A DNA stretch of 64,000 nucleotides from Otis tarda (GCA_026413225.1 CM048572.1:1984001-2048000); one strand, 5' to 3'; positions 44,626 through 57,471 are shown, counted from the first letter of the stretch. The notes: generated by a model from the letters alone, not told the origin. Numbers and translations: made by a program.

Positions 44626-45333
44626 CCAGAGACGGAAGGACTCCCTGCACAAGGGAGCGCAGTTTCCCTGCGTGATGAGATAAGGAAGAGCCTGGGCGTT
44701 GTCTTGTAGCCATCCTGGAATGGGAGACAGCAGGGGTCAGCTCTGGGCAGCAGAGCTGCTCTGGGAGACGGCCCCACTGCCCGGCTGAGGTGCCCCATGC
44801 CAGCCGCTCACGGGATGGGTGCTGGCGCAAGCGGCAGAAGGAATCTGCTTGTGTGACGCCGTTGCACGCTCCACGCAGAACCGCTGGTTGCGGCAGCACT
44901 CTGCCCAGTGCGTTGTTCGTTAGTTTGGTTTTATATCTGTGACAGCACAAAGGTGTGTTTAATTTGCCTCGCAGGGTTCCACAAAAATTCCCCAAGAGCG
45001 GGAAAGAGAGGCTGGCCTGCCCAGAAACCCTCTCTGGTCTTTGGTTTAACGCTCTGCCCATCTGCAGAGAGAGTAACCCCAGCTGCAGGCAGCCTGGGGT
45101 GCAAGGGCCAGGGCTGTTGTGGCTGAGGAGTGCGTGCAGGAGAGGGAAGGTGGGGCACAGAAGAGTTGAGGTGGGAAGGGGCCGGGCTGTGCAGATGACC
45201 TCTCCAAGGTGGCTCAGCAAGAGTGGGTCTCCCACAGGCGTATCCAAACTGGCCTCCAGGCGGGCCCCCGACACGGGCCGCTGCACAGCAGTTGGGTGGC
45301 GTTACGGCAACGCAGTGAGGTGACAATGCAGCG
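44626..45333 (+). promoter_or_regulatory. 5' flank of copy 5 (type II)
   Basis: Near-identical to 39898-40605, including the GTTACGGCAAC motif (45301-45311). Confidence 0.5.
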
Positions 45334-47965
45334 ATGTCACAACGCGATGATGTGACAATGCGCAATTCCTCTACAGAGCCGCTTGCTGGGAGCGCAGCTG
45401 CGGTGGCCACAGTTGTGCGCCTCTGGAGCAAGAGGAGCGAGCGCAGGGTGGCAGCTCCGGGAGAGCTCTGGGAAGGAGCCGTGGAGCACCGTCTCGCTGC
45501 TGGCGCCCGAGAAGCAGAGGCAGTGCTGAGTGCACTGGGCAAGAGGAGAGAGGTGAGCAGCGGGCCGGTGGGGAGGGCTCAGCCGAGGAGCCTGGGACAT
45601 GGGGGCTGCGCTGGGGCCTCGGGCCGTGCCCCTTCTTGCAAGTGCCGTGCAGGAGGCTTCCGGAGCTAGCGCCTGAGTGTCTCTGTCTTCCTAGCTCGGG
45701 CACAGAAGACAGCACGTGGGAGAAGGAGCTACTGGGCTGATGGATCCTCGGCTGCTGGACCTCCCACTCTGGGCCAAGGTCCCTGTGCCACCTGGCAGCC
45801 CGAAGCCAGTCTTCAGCAGGGGAAGGCTGGGGGAAAAGGTAAAGGAAAAGGGGTAGAAAAGCTCTCTTCTTTTTCGGGGTCCCTGTTGTTGCGGTCACCT
45901 GCTCTACAGCGGGAGCCGCAGCCCTTCAGTCGGACAGGGCTGGGCAGTCGAGGCAAGCTCCTGGCTCCGTGGTGCCGAGAGAAAGGAGGCCTTGCCCATA
46001 GCAGTGCCGCAGGCTGGCCAGAGCTGCATGGAGGGGAGTGCTGGTGTCAGGTCTTGAAAGTGCCTTTACCTTTCCAGAAGCACAGCTTGGTGCCTGAGGG
46101 GAGCACAATCCCAATTTGCAATGAGAGTGAACTGCCAGAGGAGAAGACGTGGCTGCAGGCAACATTTCAGCGTAGCTCCTCACACGTGCAGCGCTGGGCG
46201 CAACCCTCTCAGCCCCGCAGTGAACAGCTCCCTGTATGCCTGCAGCAACAGCACAGCCAGCAGACAAAGGACGTAGGCAGAGGGTTTCTTGTGCCTGGCT
46301 GGAGAGTCTCTGACGTGGAGAGCTCTTTCCTCTGGCTGGGAAGTAAGGCAGGAATTAGTCCATACCACAAAGGTTTGGAAATGCCACCCTGTGCGCGTGA
46401 GGAGCTCGGAGCTCGGAAATACGTTGGTCTCTGGCACTCTGTTCTGGCCCGTTCATCATCTGGAGCATCTTTCTTGCAGCTTTACCGTCCCTCGTGCTAT
46501 TTTGACCTGGGAGATCCCTACTGTCACCTAATGCCCACAGAGTACAACTCTCTGCATGACCCAAATCTGTGGGCGTACCACAGTCGCAAAGACAACATCC
46601 GGCGGCTGAAGAGAGAATGTTTTGTCACCAGCGATGGCAAAGTAGGTTTGGACGTCGTTGGGCTGATAAAAACGATTCCCTGTGAGCGGGGTTCCCTGAG
46701 CGCAGAGGGAGCGTGTGCAGAGTAGCAGCTCCCCTCCCGCTGGGTTCGGGCCGTTGTGGGGAAGGCAGCCTGCGTAGCTGGCTTTGACGGTGCTTGGGTG
46801 ATTTCTGCCCTCGCCTCTCCGTAGGTGGTTTGCACTGTGAAGGAGTTCAATGACTACAGGCAGTACCTGACCAGGCTCAAGCAGGAGACAGAGAAAACGA
46901 TCAGGCGAGAAGAGGTGGGCAAAGCCGAGCGTTCGCAGATACGTGTAGAGCCGCAGGGTGCCGAGGGCTGGGCCTTTACTTGGTGCATCGCGGGGAGGCG
47001 GTCGGTGCAGAAGAGGGGAGGGCTGTGCTGGTGGCCGGGCGTTGTGGCGGGGAAAGGACTGGCAGGCTCGGAGCTGAGCTGGCGCAGGGTGCTGGGGTGG
47101 GCCCGGGCAGGAAGGCTGTGCGCGAGCACGCGGAGTCCTGAGGGAAGCCCTTGTCTTCTGCCCTGGTCGCGTGGCTGAGGCAGAGCGCGGAGCCGGGCCC
47201 GTGGGAAGCCTCAGGTCGCGGGGCTGTGAACGCTTCTGCAGACCACAACCTGGTGTCACCTTTCAGGAAAGGCTTCGGCAACGGCTGGCCAAAGTAGAGG
47301 ATGCCCCCAAACTGCTGGGACCGATGTACACTTCTCGCCTGGCAGAGCGGCTGCTGCACCCTGAAAAATCACCTCGCCCACAGCAGCTGGGACAGGAAGG
47401 CGCCCAGCTGCCCAGGAGTGGTGCTGACTCCAAGAGGAAGGCAGACATCGGTGCAGGCAGCGTGTTCAAAGCTGCGTTTGAAGAAGACTCTGGCTGCCAT
47501 TATTCTGAAATCCTGGAGGTTCCCAGGGGACATGTCTCCAGGAGACAGCTGCAGCCATCCCAGACGCCTTTGTCGAGGCGGAGCGTGAAAGACGGACAAG
47601 GATTGCCCAGAGCATCTGGACAGCGGGGCCTGGAAGCATGGAAGGGAGCCAAGCTGCCTATGCTAGAACCACTGCCACATACGACCGCTGCTGCTGTCTC
47701 GCGAGGGAGGCGCACGGTTCGGAGGGAGAGCATCCCAAAGGCCGTCTCCCGTGTTCAGCAGCGCCATGCAGCAGGGCCTCCTGCTGAGGACGCCCACAGA
47801 TTTCCAGGCAGCCCCTCCCTCCGGCAGATACAAAGGCCCCCATCCAGACAGGAGTACGGCGCACAGAGCTTTTCCGAGAAAAGCCCCAGCAGCCGGGGCC
47901 GGAGGGCCTTAGTTGGGAGGCTTGTGGACCGTGTCCTGGGGAGCTGTGCGGCAAGAGATGTGTAG
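45334..47965 (+). CDS. FSIP2-like: FSIP2-like protein, copy 5 (type II), five exons
   Basis: Exons: 45334-45552, 45695-45838, 46480-46641, 46825-46914, 47267-47965. Predicted length is 437 residues, frames intact. Exon 3 differs from copies 4 and 7 by two adjacent changes, NLWAYH for NLREYH, shared with copy 6. Otherwise almost identical to copies 4, 6 and 7. The frame that runs from intron 2 through exon 3 into intron 3 (45886-46725) is read-through, not an alternative protein I can support. Confidence 0.75.
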
Positions 47966-48021
47966 AGCCCCCGGGCAGCTCCTCCGGGCAGCAAACACAG
48001 ACTTGAGACCCTTGTGCCCGC

Positions 48022-48027
48022 AATAAA
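48022..48027 (+). terminator. Poly-A signal, copy 5
   Basis: AATAAA 57 bp after the stop codon. Confidence 0.75.
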
Positions 48028-48039
48028 GAGTTTACTGGC

Positions 48040-48806
48040 AAGTGCTTGCTCGCGCCTGCCTTCCTTCAAGCCGGGCCATAGTGTGTGTGGGCATCTTCCC
48101 TGCACTCATCTGTCTCCTCTTCTTCCCTCCTACGGCCTCTGTCACGCTAAGAGCCCATCTGACAGGGAATCCGATCTGGGGAGGCCACAGGGAGCCAGTG
48201 TTTTCCTCTGGTTAGGCAAGCGTTGCTGCCGGTCTGGTGGAGGGACGCGTGTGGTTCCAGGAAGCCTCTTTTTCCCTTTCTGTGAAGGACAGCATTGGTC
48301 TTTGCCTTGAGATCCTTTTTCCAGGGCCCTTTCTCCTCAGGCCGAGCTGCCCCAGCAGCTCTGCACCAATACTTGTTGTCCCTGCGCCTGGCGTGGACAG
48401 TGGCGTCTCCAGCTGGGGACCGCTCTGTCACGCGTCGTTTGGGTCTTGTGTGTCCGGACGGGGAGGCAGGTGCGTTGTGGAGGCCCAGCATCGTGCACTG
48501 GAGCAGGGTCAAGCGGCCCGTGCCAGGGCTCGGCCAAAGGGTGGGAGCAAGCCCCTCTCTCTAGCGGGAACTCACTCCCCGGCTGGGCCACGGGCCGGGC
48601 CTTTGATGGTCTCCCGTGCAGCATCCTCTGGCAAGGGAGGCCCTCAGGCTCCGAAGGAGACAAGTCAAGACAGTTGACCGTGAAGGGGAAATTCAAACTG
48701 TACCCGCCCAGCAGCAGTGACTGGTGAGCGAGGAAGGATGTGGCAGGGAGGGCAAGCAGGCCCCGCTGCAAGAAGGGGTTCAGGTGGCTGGAGGCAGGGA
48801 TGCCAG
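48040..48806. repeat. Array spacer between copies 5 and 6
   Basis: Standard spacer, ending CCAG (48803-48806). Confidence 0.75.
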
Positions 48807-49353
48807 TGTGAGAAATAGCCAGTGACCATGAAAAATTTGCAGAGGACAAAGTCGCCGGAGCAAAGCTTTATTGACGGGTCAGCTGAGCCGGGTGTGTCTC
48901 ATGGCAGAGGCACAGCCCCTCAGTTCACAGTTACAATATTTATAACCTCTCCTGGCCCCCCCACTTTGCCCGTCTCCTTTTTGGGAGCTCACAATCTACA
49001 TTCTGTTGGTTACCTGCACCGTTCATGGCAGGTGCTGATTGGCTAGGAGCATATCACGCGTCGTTTTACCGGCGTTAATTGGCTAAAAGCATATAAGCGG
49101 CCGCTCCCAGGTTTGGGCTTGTTGACATTCTTGCCCCAACCCAGTTTCCCGCCTTTTGCTGGCTCAACTGCCAGATGTCCTTCTTCTAACCGTGCAGCCC
49201 AGTCGCACAGGCAAAACCTCAGTCGTGTCAAACCACTAAGACAAGAGTGAATCTTGCCAAATACATTTTCTTAACTTAAACAAAGCTTTATGTACTGTCT
49301 CTATAAAGTCACAAAACATTGGCTTAAGCAAAACTCTATGCCCTTCTCTCACA
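48807..49353 (-). mobile_element. Solo ERV-C LTR, unit 6
   Basis: 547 bp with the same ends and CCAG duplications (48803-48806, 49354-49357). Shares GTGTGTCTC and CGCACAGG variants with the LTR of unit 7. Confidence 0.92.
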
Positions 49354-50055
49354 CCAGAGACGGAAGGACTCCCTGCACAAGGGAGCGCAGTTTCCCTGCG
49401 TGATGAGATAAGGAAGAGCCTGGGCGTTGTCTTGTAGCCATCCTGGAATGGGAGACAGCAGGGGTCAGCTCTGGGCAGCAGAGCTGCTCTGGGAGACGGC
49501 CCCACTGCCCGGCTGAGGTGCCCCATGCCAGCCGCTCACGGGATGGGTGCTGGCGCAAGCGGACAGAAGGAACAACCCAAACGTTGCACGCTCCACGTAG
49601 AACCGCTGGTTGCGGCAGCACTCTGCCCAGTGTGTTGTTAGTTAGTTTGTTTTTATATCTGTGACAGCACAAAGGTGTGTTTAATTTGCCTCACAGGGTT
49701 CCACAGAAATTCCCCAAGAGTGGGAAAGAGAGGCTGGCCTGCCCAGAAACCCTCTCTGGTCTTTGGTTTAACGCTCTGCCCATCTGCAGAGAGAGTAACC
49801 CCAGCTGCAGGTAGCCTGGGGTGCAAGGGCCAGGGCTGTTGTGGCTGAGGAGTCCGTGCAGGAGAGGGAAGGTGGGGCACAGAAGAGTTGAGGTGGGAAG
49901 GGGCCGGGCTGTGCAGATGACCTCTCCAAGGTGGCTCAGCAAGAGTGGGTCTCCCACAGGCGTATCCAAACTGGCCTCCAGGCGGGCCCCCGACACGGGC
50001 CGCTGCACAGCAGTTGGGTGGCGTTACGGCAACGCAGTGAGGTGACAATGCAGCG
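49354..50055 (+). promoter_or_regulatory. 5' flank of copy 6 (type II)
   Basis: As in units 4 and 5 except for a small replacement near 49560-49585 (GGACAGAAGGAACAACCC). Confidence 0.5.
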
Positions 50056-52687
50056 ATGTCACAACGCGATGATGTGACAATGCGCAATTCCTCTACAGAG
50101 CCGCTTGCTGGGAGCGCAGCTGCGGTGGCCACAGTTGTGCGCCTCTGGAGCAAGAGGAGCGAGCGCAGGGTGGCAGCTCCGGGAGAGCTCTGGGAAGGAG
50201 CCGTGGAGCACCGTCTCGCTGCTGGCGCCCGAGAAGCAGAGGCAGTGCTGAGTGCACTGGGCAAGAGGAGAGAGGTGAGCAGCGGGCCGGTGGGGAGGGC
50301 TCAGCCGAGGAGCCTGGGACATGGGCGCTGCGCTGGGGCCTCGGGCCGTGCCCCTTCTTGCAAGTGCCGTGCAGGAGGCTTCCGGAGCTAGCGCCTGAGT
50401 GTCTCTGTCTTCCTAGCTCGGGCACAGAAGACAGCACGTGGGAGAAGGAGCTACTGGGCTGATGGATCCTCGGCTGCTGGACCTCCCACTCTGGGCCAAG
50501 GTCCCTGTGCCACCTGGCAGCCCGAAGCCAGTCTTCAGCAGGGGAAGGCTGGGGGAAAAGGTAAAGGAAAAGGGGTAGAAAAGCTCTCTTCTTTTTCGGG
50601 GTCCCTGTTGTTGCGGTCACCTGCTCTACAGCGGGAGCCACAGCCCTTCAGTCGGACAGGGCTGGGCAGTCGAGGCAAGCTCCTGGCTCCGTGGTGCCGA
50701 GAGAAAGGAGGCCTTGCCCATAGCAGTGCCGCAGGCTGGCCAGAGCTGCATGGAGGAGAGTGCTGGTGTCAGGTCTTGAAAGTGCCTTTACCTTTCCACA
50801 AGCACAGCTTGGCGCCTGAGGGGAGCACAATCCCAATTTGCAATGAGAGTGAACTGCCAGAGGAAAAGACGTGGCTGCAGGCAACATTTCAGCGTAGCTC
50901 CTCACACGTGCAGCGCTGGGCGCAACCCTCTCAGCCCCGCAGTGAACAGCTCCCTGTATGCCTGCAGCAACAGCACAGCCAGCAGACAAAGGACGTAGGC
51001 AGAGGGTTTCTTGTGCCTGGCTGGAGAGTCTCTGACGTGGAGAGCTCTTTCCTCTGGCTGGGAAGTAAGGCAGGAATTAGTCCATACCTCAAAGGTTTGG
51101 AAATGCCACCCTGTGCGCGTGAGGAGCTCGGAGCTCGGAAATACGTTGGTCTCTGGCACTCTGTCCTGGCCCGTTCATCATCTGGAGCATCTTTCTTGCA
51201 GCTTTACCGTCCCTCGTGCTATTTTGACCTGGGAGATCCCTACTGTCACCTAATGCCCACAGAGTACAACTCTCTGCATGACCCAAATCTGTGGGCGTAC
51301 CACAGTCGCAAAGACAACATCCGGCGGCTGAAGAGAGAATGTTTTGTCACCAGCGATGGCAAAGTAGGTTTGGACGTCGTTGGGCTGATAAAAACGATTC
51401 CCTGCGAGCGGGGTTCCCTGAGCGCAGAGGGAGCGTGTGCAGAGTAGCAGCTCCCCTCCCGCTGGGTTCGGGCCGTTGTGGGGAAGGCAGCCTGCGTAGC
51501 TGGCTTTGACGGTGCTTGGGTGATTTCTGCCCTCGCCTCTCCACAGGTGGTTTGCACTGTGAAGGAGTTCAATGACTACAGGCAGTATCTGACCAGGCTC
51601 AAGCAGGAGACAGAGAAAACGATCAGGCGAGAAGAGGTGGGCAAAGCCGAGCGTTCGCAGATACGCGTAGAGCGGCAGGGTGCCGAGGGCTGGGCCTTTA
51701 CTTGGTGCATCGCGGGGAGGCGGTCGGTGCAGAAGAGGGGAGGGCTGTGCTGGTGGCCGGGCGTTGTGGCGGGGAAAGGACTGGCAGGCTCGGAGCTGAG
51801 CTGGCGCAGGGTGCTGGGGTGGGCCCGGGCAGGAAGGCCGTGCGCGAGCACGCGGAGTCCTGAGGGAAGCCCTTGTCTTCTGCCCTGGTCGCGTGGCTGA
51901 GGCAGAGCGCGGAGCCGGGCCCGTGGGAAGCCTCAGGTCGCGGGGCTGTGAACGCTTCTGCAGACCACAACCTGGTGTCACCTTTCAGGAAAGGCTTCGG
52001 CAACGGCTGGCCAAAGTAGAGGATGCCCCCAAACTGCTGGGACCGATGTACACTTCTCGCCTGGCAGAGCGGCTGCTGCACCCTGAAAAATCACCTCGCC
52101 CACAGCAGCTGGGACAGGAAGGCGCCCAGCTGCCCAGGAGTGGTGCTGACTCCAAGAGGAAGGCAGACATCGGTGCAGGCAGCGTGTTCAAAGCTGCGTT
52201 TGAAGAAGACTCTGGCTGCCATTATTCTGAAATCCTGGAGGTTCCCAGGGGACATGTCTCCAGGAGACAGCTGCAGCCATCCCAGACGCCTTTGTCGAGG
52301 CGGAGCGTGAAAGACGGACAAGGATTGCCCAGAGCATCTGGACAGCGGGGCCTGGAAGCATGGAAGGGAGCCAAGCTGCCTATGCTAGAACCACTGCCAC
52401 ATACGACCGCTGCTGCTGTCTCGCGAGGGAGGCGCACGGTTCGGAGGGAGAGCATCCCAAAGGCCGTCTCCGGTGTTCAGCAGCGCCATGCAGCAGGGCC
52501 TCCTGCTGAGGACGCCCACAGATTTCCAGGCAGCCCCTCCCTCCAGCAGATACAAAGGCCCCCATCCAGACAGGAGTACGGCGCACAGAGCTTTTCCGAG
52601 AAAAGCCCCAGCAGCCGGGGCCGGAGGGCCTTAGTTGGGAGGCTTGTGGACCGTGTCCTGGGGAGCTGTGCGGCAAGAGATGTGTAG
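50056..52687 (+). CDS. FSIP2-like: FSIP2-like protein, copy 6 (type II), five exons
   Basis: Exons: 50056-50274, 50417-50560, 51202-51363, 51547-51636, 51989-52687. Predicted length is 437 residues, frames intact. Exon 3 has NLWAYH as in copy 5. The exon 4 acceptor is CCACAG, the form found in type I copies 2 and 3, whereas copies 4, 5 and 7 have CCGTAG. This mixture suggests sequence exchange between copies. Confidence 0.75.
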
Positions 52688-52743
52688 AGCCCCCGGGCAG
52701 CTCCTCCGGGCAGCAAACACAGACTTGAGACCCTTGTGCCCGC

Positions 52744-52749
52744 AATAAA
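52744..52749 (+). terminator. Poly-A signal, copy 6
   Basis: AATAAA 57 bp after the stop codon. Confidence 0.75.
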
Positions 52750-52759
52750 GAGTTTACTG

Positions 52760-53529
52760 GCAAGTGCTTGCTCGCGCCTGCCTTCCTTCAAGCCGGGCCA
52801 TAGTGTGTGTGGGCATCTTCCCTGCACTCATCTGTCTCCTCTTCTTCCCTCCTACGGCCTCTGTCACGCTAAGACCCCATCTGACAGGGAATCCGATCTG
52901 GGGAGGCCACAGGGAGCCAGTGTTTTCCTCTGGTTAGGCAAGCGTTGCTGCCGGTCTGGTGGAGGGACGCGTGCGGTTCCAGGAAGCCTCTTTTTCCCTT
53001 TCTGTGAAGGACAGCGTTGGTCTTTGCCTTGAGATCCTTTTTCCAGGGCCCTTTCTCCTCAGGCCGAGCTGCCCCAGCAGCTCTGCACCAATACTTGTTG
53101 TCCCTGCGCCTGGCGTGGACAGTGGCGTCTCCACCTGGGGACCGCTCTGTCACGCGTCGTTTGGGTCTTGTGTGCCCGGAGCGGGGAGGCAGGTGCGTTG
53201 TGGAGGCCCAGCATCGTGCACTGGAGCAGGGTCAAGCGGCCCGTGCCAGGGCTCGGCCAAAGGGTGGGAGCAAGCCCCTCTCTCTAGCGGGAACTCACTC
53301 CCCGGCTGGGCCACGGGCCGGGCCTTTGATGGTCTCCCGTGCAGCATCCTCTGGCAAGGGAGGCCCTCAGGCTCCGAAGGAGACAAGTCAAGACAGTTGA
53401 CCGTGAAGGGGAAATTCAAACTGTACCCGCCCAGCAGCGGTGACTGGTGAGCGAGGAAGGATGTGGCAGGGAGGGCAAGCAGGCCCCGCTGCAAGAAGGG
53501 GTTCAGGTGGCTGGAGGCAGGGATGCCAG
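52760..53529. repeat. Array spacer between copies 6 and 7
   Basis: Standard spacer, ending CCAG (53526-53529). Confidence 0.75.
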
Positions 53530-54075
53530 TGTGAGAAATAGCCAGTGACCATGAAAAATTTGCAGAGGACAAAGTCGCCGGAGCAAAGCTTTATTGACGG
53601 GTCAGCTGAGCCGGGTGTGTCTCATGGCAGAGGCACAGCCCCTCAGTTCACAGTTACAATATTTATAACCTCTCCTGGCCCCCCCACTTTGCCCGTCTCC
53701 TTTTGGGAGCTCACAATCTACATTCTGTTGGTTACCTGCACCGTTCATGGCAGGTGCTGATTGGCTAGGAGCATATCACGCGTCGTTTTACCGGCGTTAA
53801 TTGGCTAAAAGCATATAAGCGGCCGCTCCCAGGTTTGGGCTTGTTGACATTCTTGCCCCAACCCAGTTTCCCGCCTTTTGCTGGCTCAACTGCCAGATGT
53901 CCTTCTTCTAACCGTGCAGCCCAGTCGCACAGGCAAAACCTCAGTCGTGTCAAACCACTAAGACAAGAGTGAATCTTGCCAAATACATTTTCTTAACTTA
54001 AACAAAGCTTTATGTACTGTCTCTATAAAGTCACAAAACATTGGCTTAAGCAAAACTCTATGCCCTTCTCTCACA
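53530..54075 (-). mobile_element. Solo ERV-C LTR, unit 7
   Basis: 546 bp, same ends and CCAG duplications (53526-53529, 54076-54079). Confidence 0.92.
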
Positions 54076-54783
54076 CCAGAGACGGAAGGACTCCCTGCAC
54101 AAGGGAGCGCAGTTTCCCTGCGTGATGAGATAAGGAAGAGCCTGGGCGTTGTCTTGTAGCCATCCTGGAATGGGAGACAGCAGGGGTCAGCTCTGGGCAG
54201 CAGAGCTGTTCTGGGAGACGGCCCCACTGCCCGGCTGAGGTGCCCCATGCCAGCCGCTCACGGGATGGGTGCTGGCGCAAGCGGCAGAAGGAATCTGCTT
54301 GTGCGGCGCCGTTGCACGCTCCACGTAGAACCGCTGGTTGCGGCAGCACTCTGCCCAGTGCGTTGTTCGTTAGTTTGTTTTTATATCTGTGACAGCACAA
54401 AGGTGTGTTTAATTTGCCTCGCAGGGTTCCACAAAAATTCCCCAAGAGCGGGAAAGAGAGGCTGGCCTGCCCAGAAACCCTCTCTGGTCTTTGGTTTAAC
54501 GCTCTGCCCATCTGCAGAGAGAGTAACCCCAGCTGCAGGTAGCCTGGGGTGCAAGGGCCAGGGCTGTTGTGGCTGAGGAGTCCGTGCAGGAGAGGGAAGG
54601 TGGGGCACAGAAGAGTTGAGGTGGGAAGGGGCCGGGCTGTGCAGATGACCTCTCCAAGGTGGCTCAGCAAGAGTGGGTCTCCCACAGGCGTATCCAAACT
54701 GGCCTCCAGGCGGGCCCCCGACACGGGCCGCTGCACAGCAGTTGGGTGGCGTTACGGCAACGCAGTGAGGTGACAATGCAGCG
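54076..54783 (+). promoter_or_regulatory. 5' flank of copy 7 (type II)
   Basis: Near-identical to the other type II flanks, with GTTACGGCAAC at 54751-54761. Confidence 0.5.
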
Positions 54784-57415
54784 ATGTCACAACGCGATGA
54801 TGTGACAATGCGCAATTCCTCTACAGAGCTGCTTGCTGGGAGCGCAGCTGCGGTGGCCACAGTTGTGCGCCTCTGGAGCAAGAGGAGCGAGCGCAGGGTG
54901 GCAGCTCCGGGAGAGCTCTGGGAAGGAGCCGTGGAGCACCGTCTCGCTGCTGGCGCCCGAGAAGCAGAGGCAGTGCTGAGTGCACTGGGCAAGAGGAGAG
55001 AGGTGAGCAGCGGGCCGGTGGGGAGGGCTCAGCCGAGGAGCCTGGGACATGGGCGCTGCGCTGGGGCCTCGGGCCGTGCCCCTTCTTGCAAGTGCCGTGC
55101 AGGAGGCTTCCGGAGCTAGCGCCTGAGTGTCTCTGTCTTCCTAGCTCGGGCACAGAAGACAGCACGTGGGAGAAGGAGCTACTGGGCTGATGGATCCTCG
55201 GCTGCTGGACCTCCCACTCTGGGCCAAGGTCCCTGTGCCACCTGGCAGCCCGAAGCCAGTCTTCAGCAGGGGAAAGCTGGGGGAAAAGGTAAAGGAAAAG
55301 GGGTAGAAAAGCTCTCTTCTTTTTCGGGGTCCCTGTTGTTGCGGTCACCTGCTCTACAGCGGGAGCCGCAGCCCTTCAGTCGGACAGGGCTGGGCAGTCG
55401 GGGCAAGCTCCTGGCTCCGTGGTGCCGAGAGAAAGGAGGCCTTGCCCATAGCAGTGCCGCAGGCTGGCCAGAGCTGCATGGAGGAGAGTGCTGGTGTCAG
55501 GTCTTGAAAGTGCCTTTACCTTTCCACAAGCACAGCTTGGCGCCTGACGGGAGCACAATCCCAATTTGCAATGAGAGTGAACTGCCAGAGGAAAAGACGT
55601 GGCTGCAGGCAACATTTCAGCGTAGCTCCTCACACGTGCAGCGCTGGGCGCAACCCTCTCAGCCCCGCAGTGAACAGCTCCCTGTATGCCTGCAGCAACA
55701 GCACAGCCAGCAGACAAAGGACGTAGGCAGAGGGTTTCTTGTGCCTGGCTGGAGAGTCTCTGACGTGGAGAGCTCTTTCCTCTGGCTGGGAAGTAAGGCA
55801 GGAATTAGTCCATACCTCAAAGGTTTGGAAATGCCACCCTGTGCGCGTGAGGAGCTCGGAGCTCGGAAATACGTTGGTCTCTGGCACTCTGTCCTGGCCC
55901 GTTCATCATCTGGAGCATCTTTCTTGCAGCTTTACCGTCCCTCGTGCTATTTTGACCTGGGAGATCCCTACTGTCACCTAATGCCCACAGAGTACAACTC
56001 TCTGCATGACCCAAATCTGCGGGAGTACCACAGTCGCAAAGACAACATCCGGCGGCTGAAGAGAGAATGTTTTGTCACCAGCGATGGCAAAGTAGGTTTG
56101 GACGTCGTTGGGCTGATAAAAACGATTCCCTGTGAGCGGGGTTCCCTGAGCGCAGAGGGAGGGTGTGCAGAGTAGCAGCTCCCCTCCCGCTGGGTTCGGG
56201 CCGTTGTGGGGAAGGCAGCCTGCGTAGCTGGCTTTGACGGTGCTTGGGTGATTTCTGCCCTCGCCTCTCCGTAGGTGGTTTGCACTGTGAAGGAGTTCAA
56301 TGACTACAGGCAGTACCTGACCAGGCTCAAGCAGGAGACAGAGAAAACGATCAGGCGAGAAGAGGTGGGCAAAGCCGAGCGTTCGCAGATACGCGTAGAG
56401 CGGCAGGGTGCCGAGGGCTGGGCCTTTACTTGGTGCATCGCGGGGAGGCGGTCGGTGCAGAAGAGGGGAGGGCTGTGCTGGTGGCCGGGCGTTGTGGCGG
56501 GGAAAGGACTGGCAGGCTCGGAGCTGAGCTGGCGCAGGGTGCTGGGGTGGGCCCGGGCAGGAAGGCCGTGCGCGAGCACGCGGAGTCCTGAGGGAAGCCC
56601 TTGTCTTCTGCCCTGGTCGCGTGGCTGAGGCAGAGCGCGGAGCCGGGCCCGTGGGAAGCCTCAGGTCGCGGGGCTGTGAACGCTTCTGCAGACCACAACC
56701 TGGTGTCACCTTTCAGGAAAGGCTTCGGCAACGGCTGGCCAAAGTAGAGGATGCCCCCAAACTGCTGGGACCGATGTACACTTCTCGCCTGGCAGAGCGG
56801 CTGCTGCACCCTGAAAAATCACCTCGCCCACAGCAGCTGGGACAGGAAGGCGCCCAGCTGCCCAGGAGTGGTGCTGACTCCAAGAGGAAGGCAGACATCG
56901 GTGCAGGCAGCGTGTTCAAAGCTGCGTTTGAAGAAGACTCTGGCTGCCATTATTCTGAAATCCTGGAGCTTCCCAGGGGACATGTCTCCAGGAGACAGCC
57001 GCAGCCATCCCAGACGCCTTTGTCGAGGCGGAGCGTGAAAGACGGACAAGGATTGCCCAGAGCATCTGGACAGCGGGGCCTGGAAGCATGGAAGGGAGCC
57101 AAGCTGCCTGTGCTACTACCACTGCCACATACGACCACTGCTGCTGTCTCGCGAGGGAGGCGCACGGTTCGGAGGGAGAGCATCCCAAAGGCCGTCTCCG
57201 GTGTTCAGCAGCGCCATGCAGCAGGGTCTCCTGCTGAGGACGCCCACAGATTTCCAGGCAGCCCCTCCCTCCGGCAGATACAAAGGCCCCCACCCAGACA
57301 GGAGTATGGCGCACAGAGCTTTTCCGAGAAAAGCCCCAGCAGCCGGGGCCGGAGGGCCTTAGTTGGGAGGCTTGTGGACCGTGTCCTGGGGAGCTGTGCG
57401 GCAAGAGATGTGTAG
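54784..57415 (+). CDS. FSIP2-like: FSIP2-like protein, copy 7 (type II), five exons
   Basis: Exons: 54784-55002, 55145-55288, 55930-56091, 56275-56364, 56717-57415. Predicted length is 437 residues, frames intact. Exon 2 ends SRGKLGEK where copies 4-6 have SRGRLGEK; exon 3 has NLREYH as in copy 4; exon 5 has ELPRGH as in type I, where copies 4-6 have EVPRGH. Last complete gene of the array in this window. Confidence 0.75.
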
Positions 57416-57471
57416 AGCCCCCGGGCAGCTCCTCCGGGCAGCAAACACAGACTTGAGACCCTTGTGCCCGC

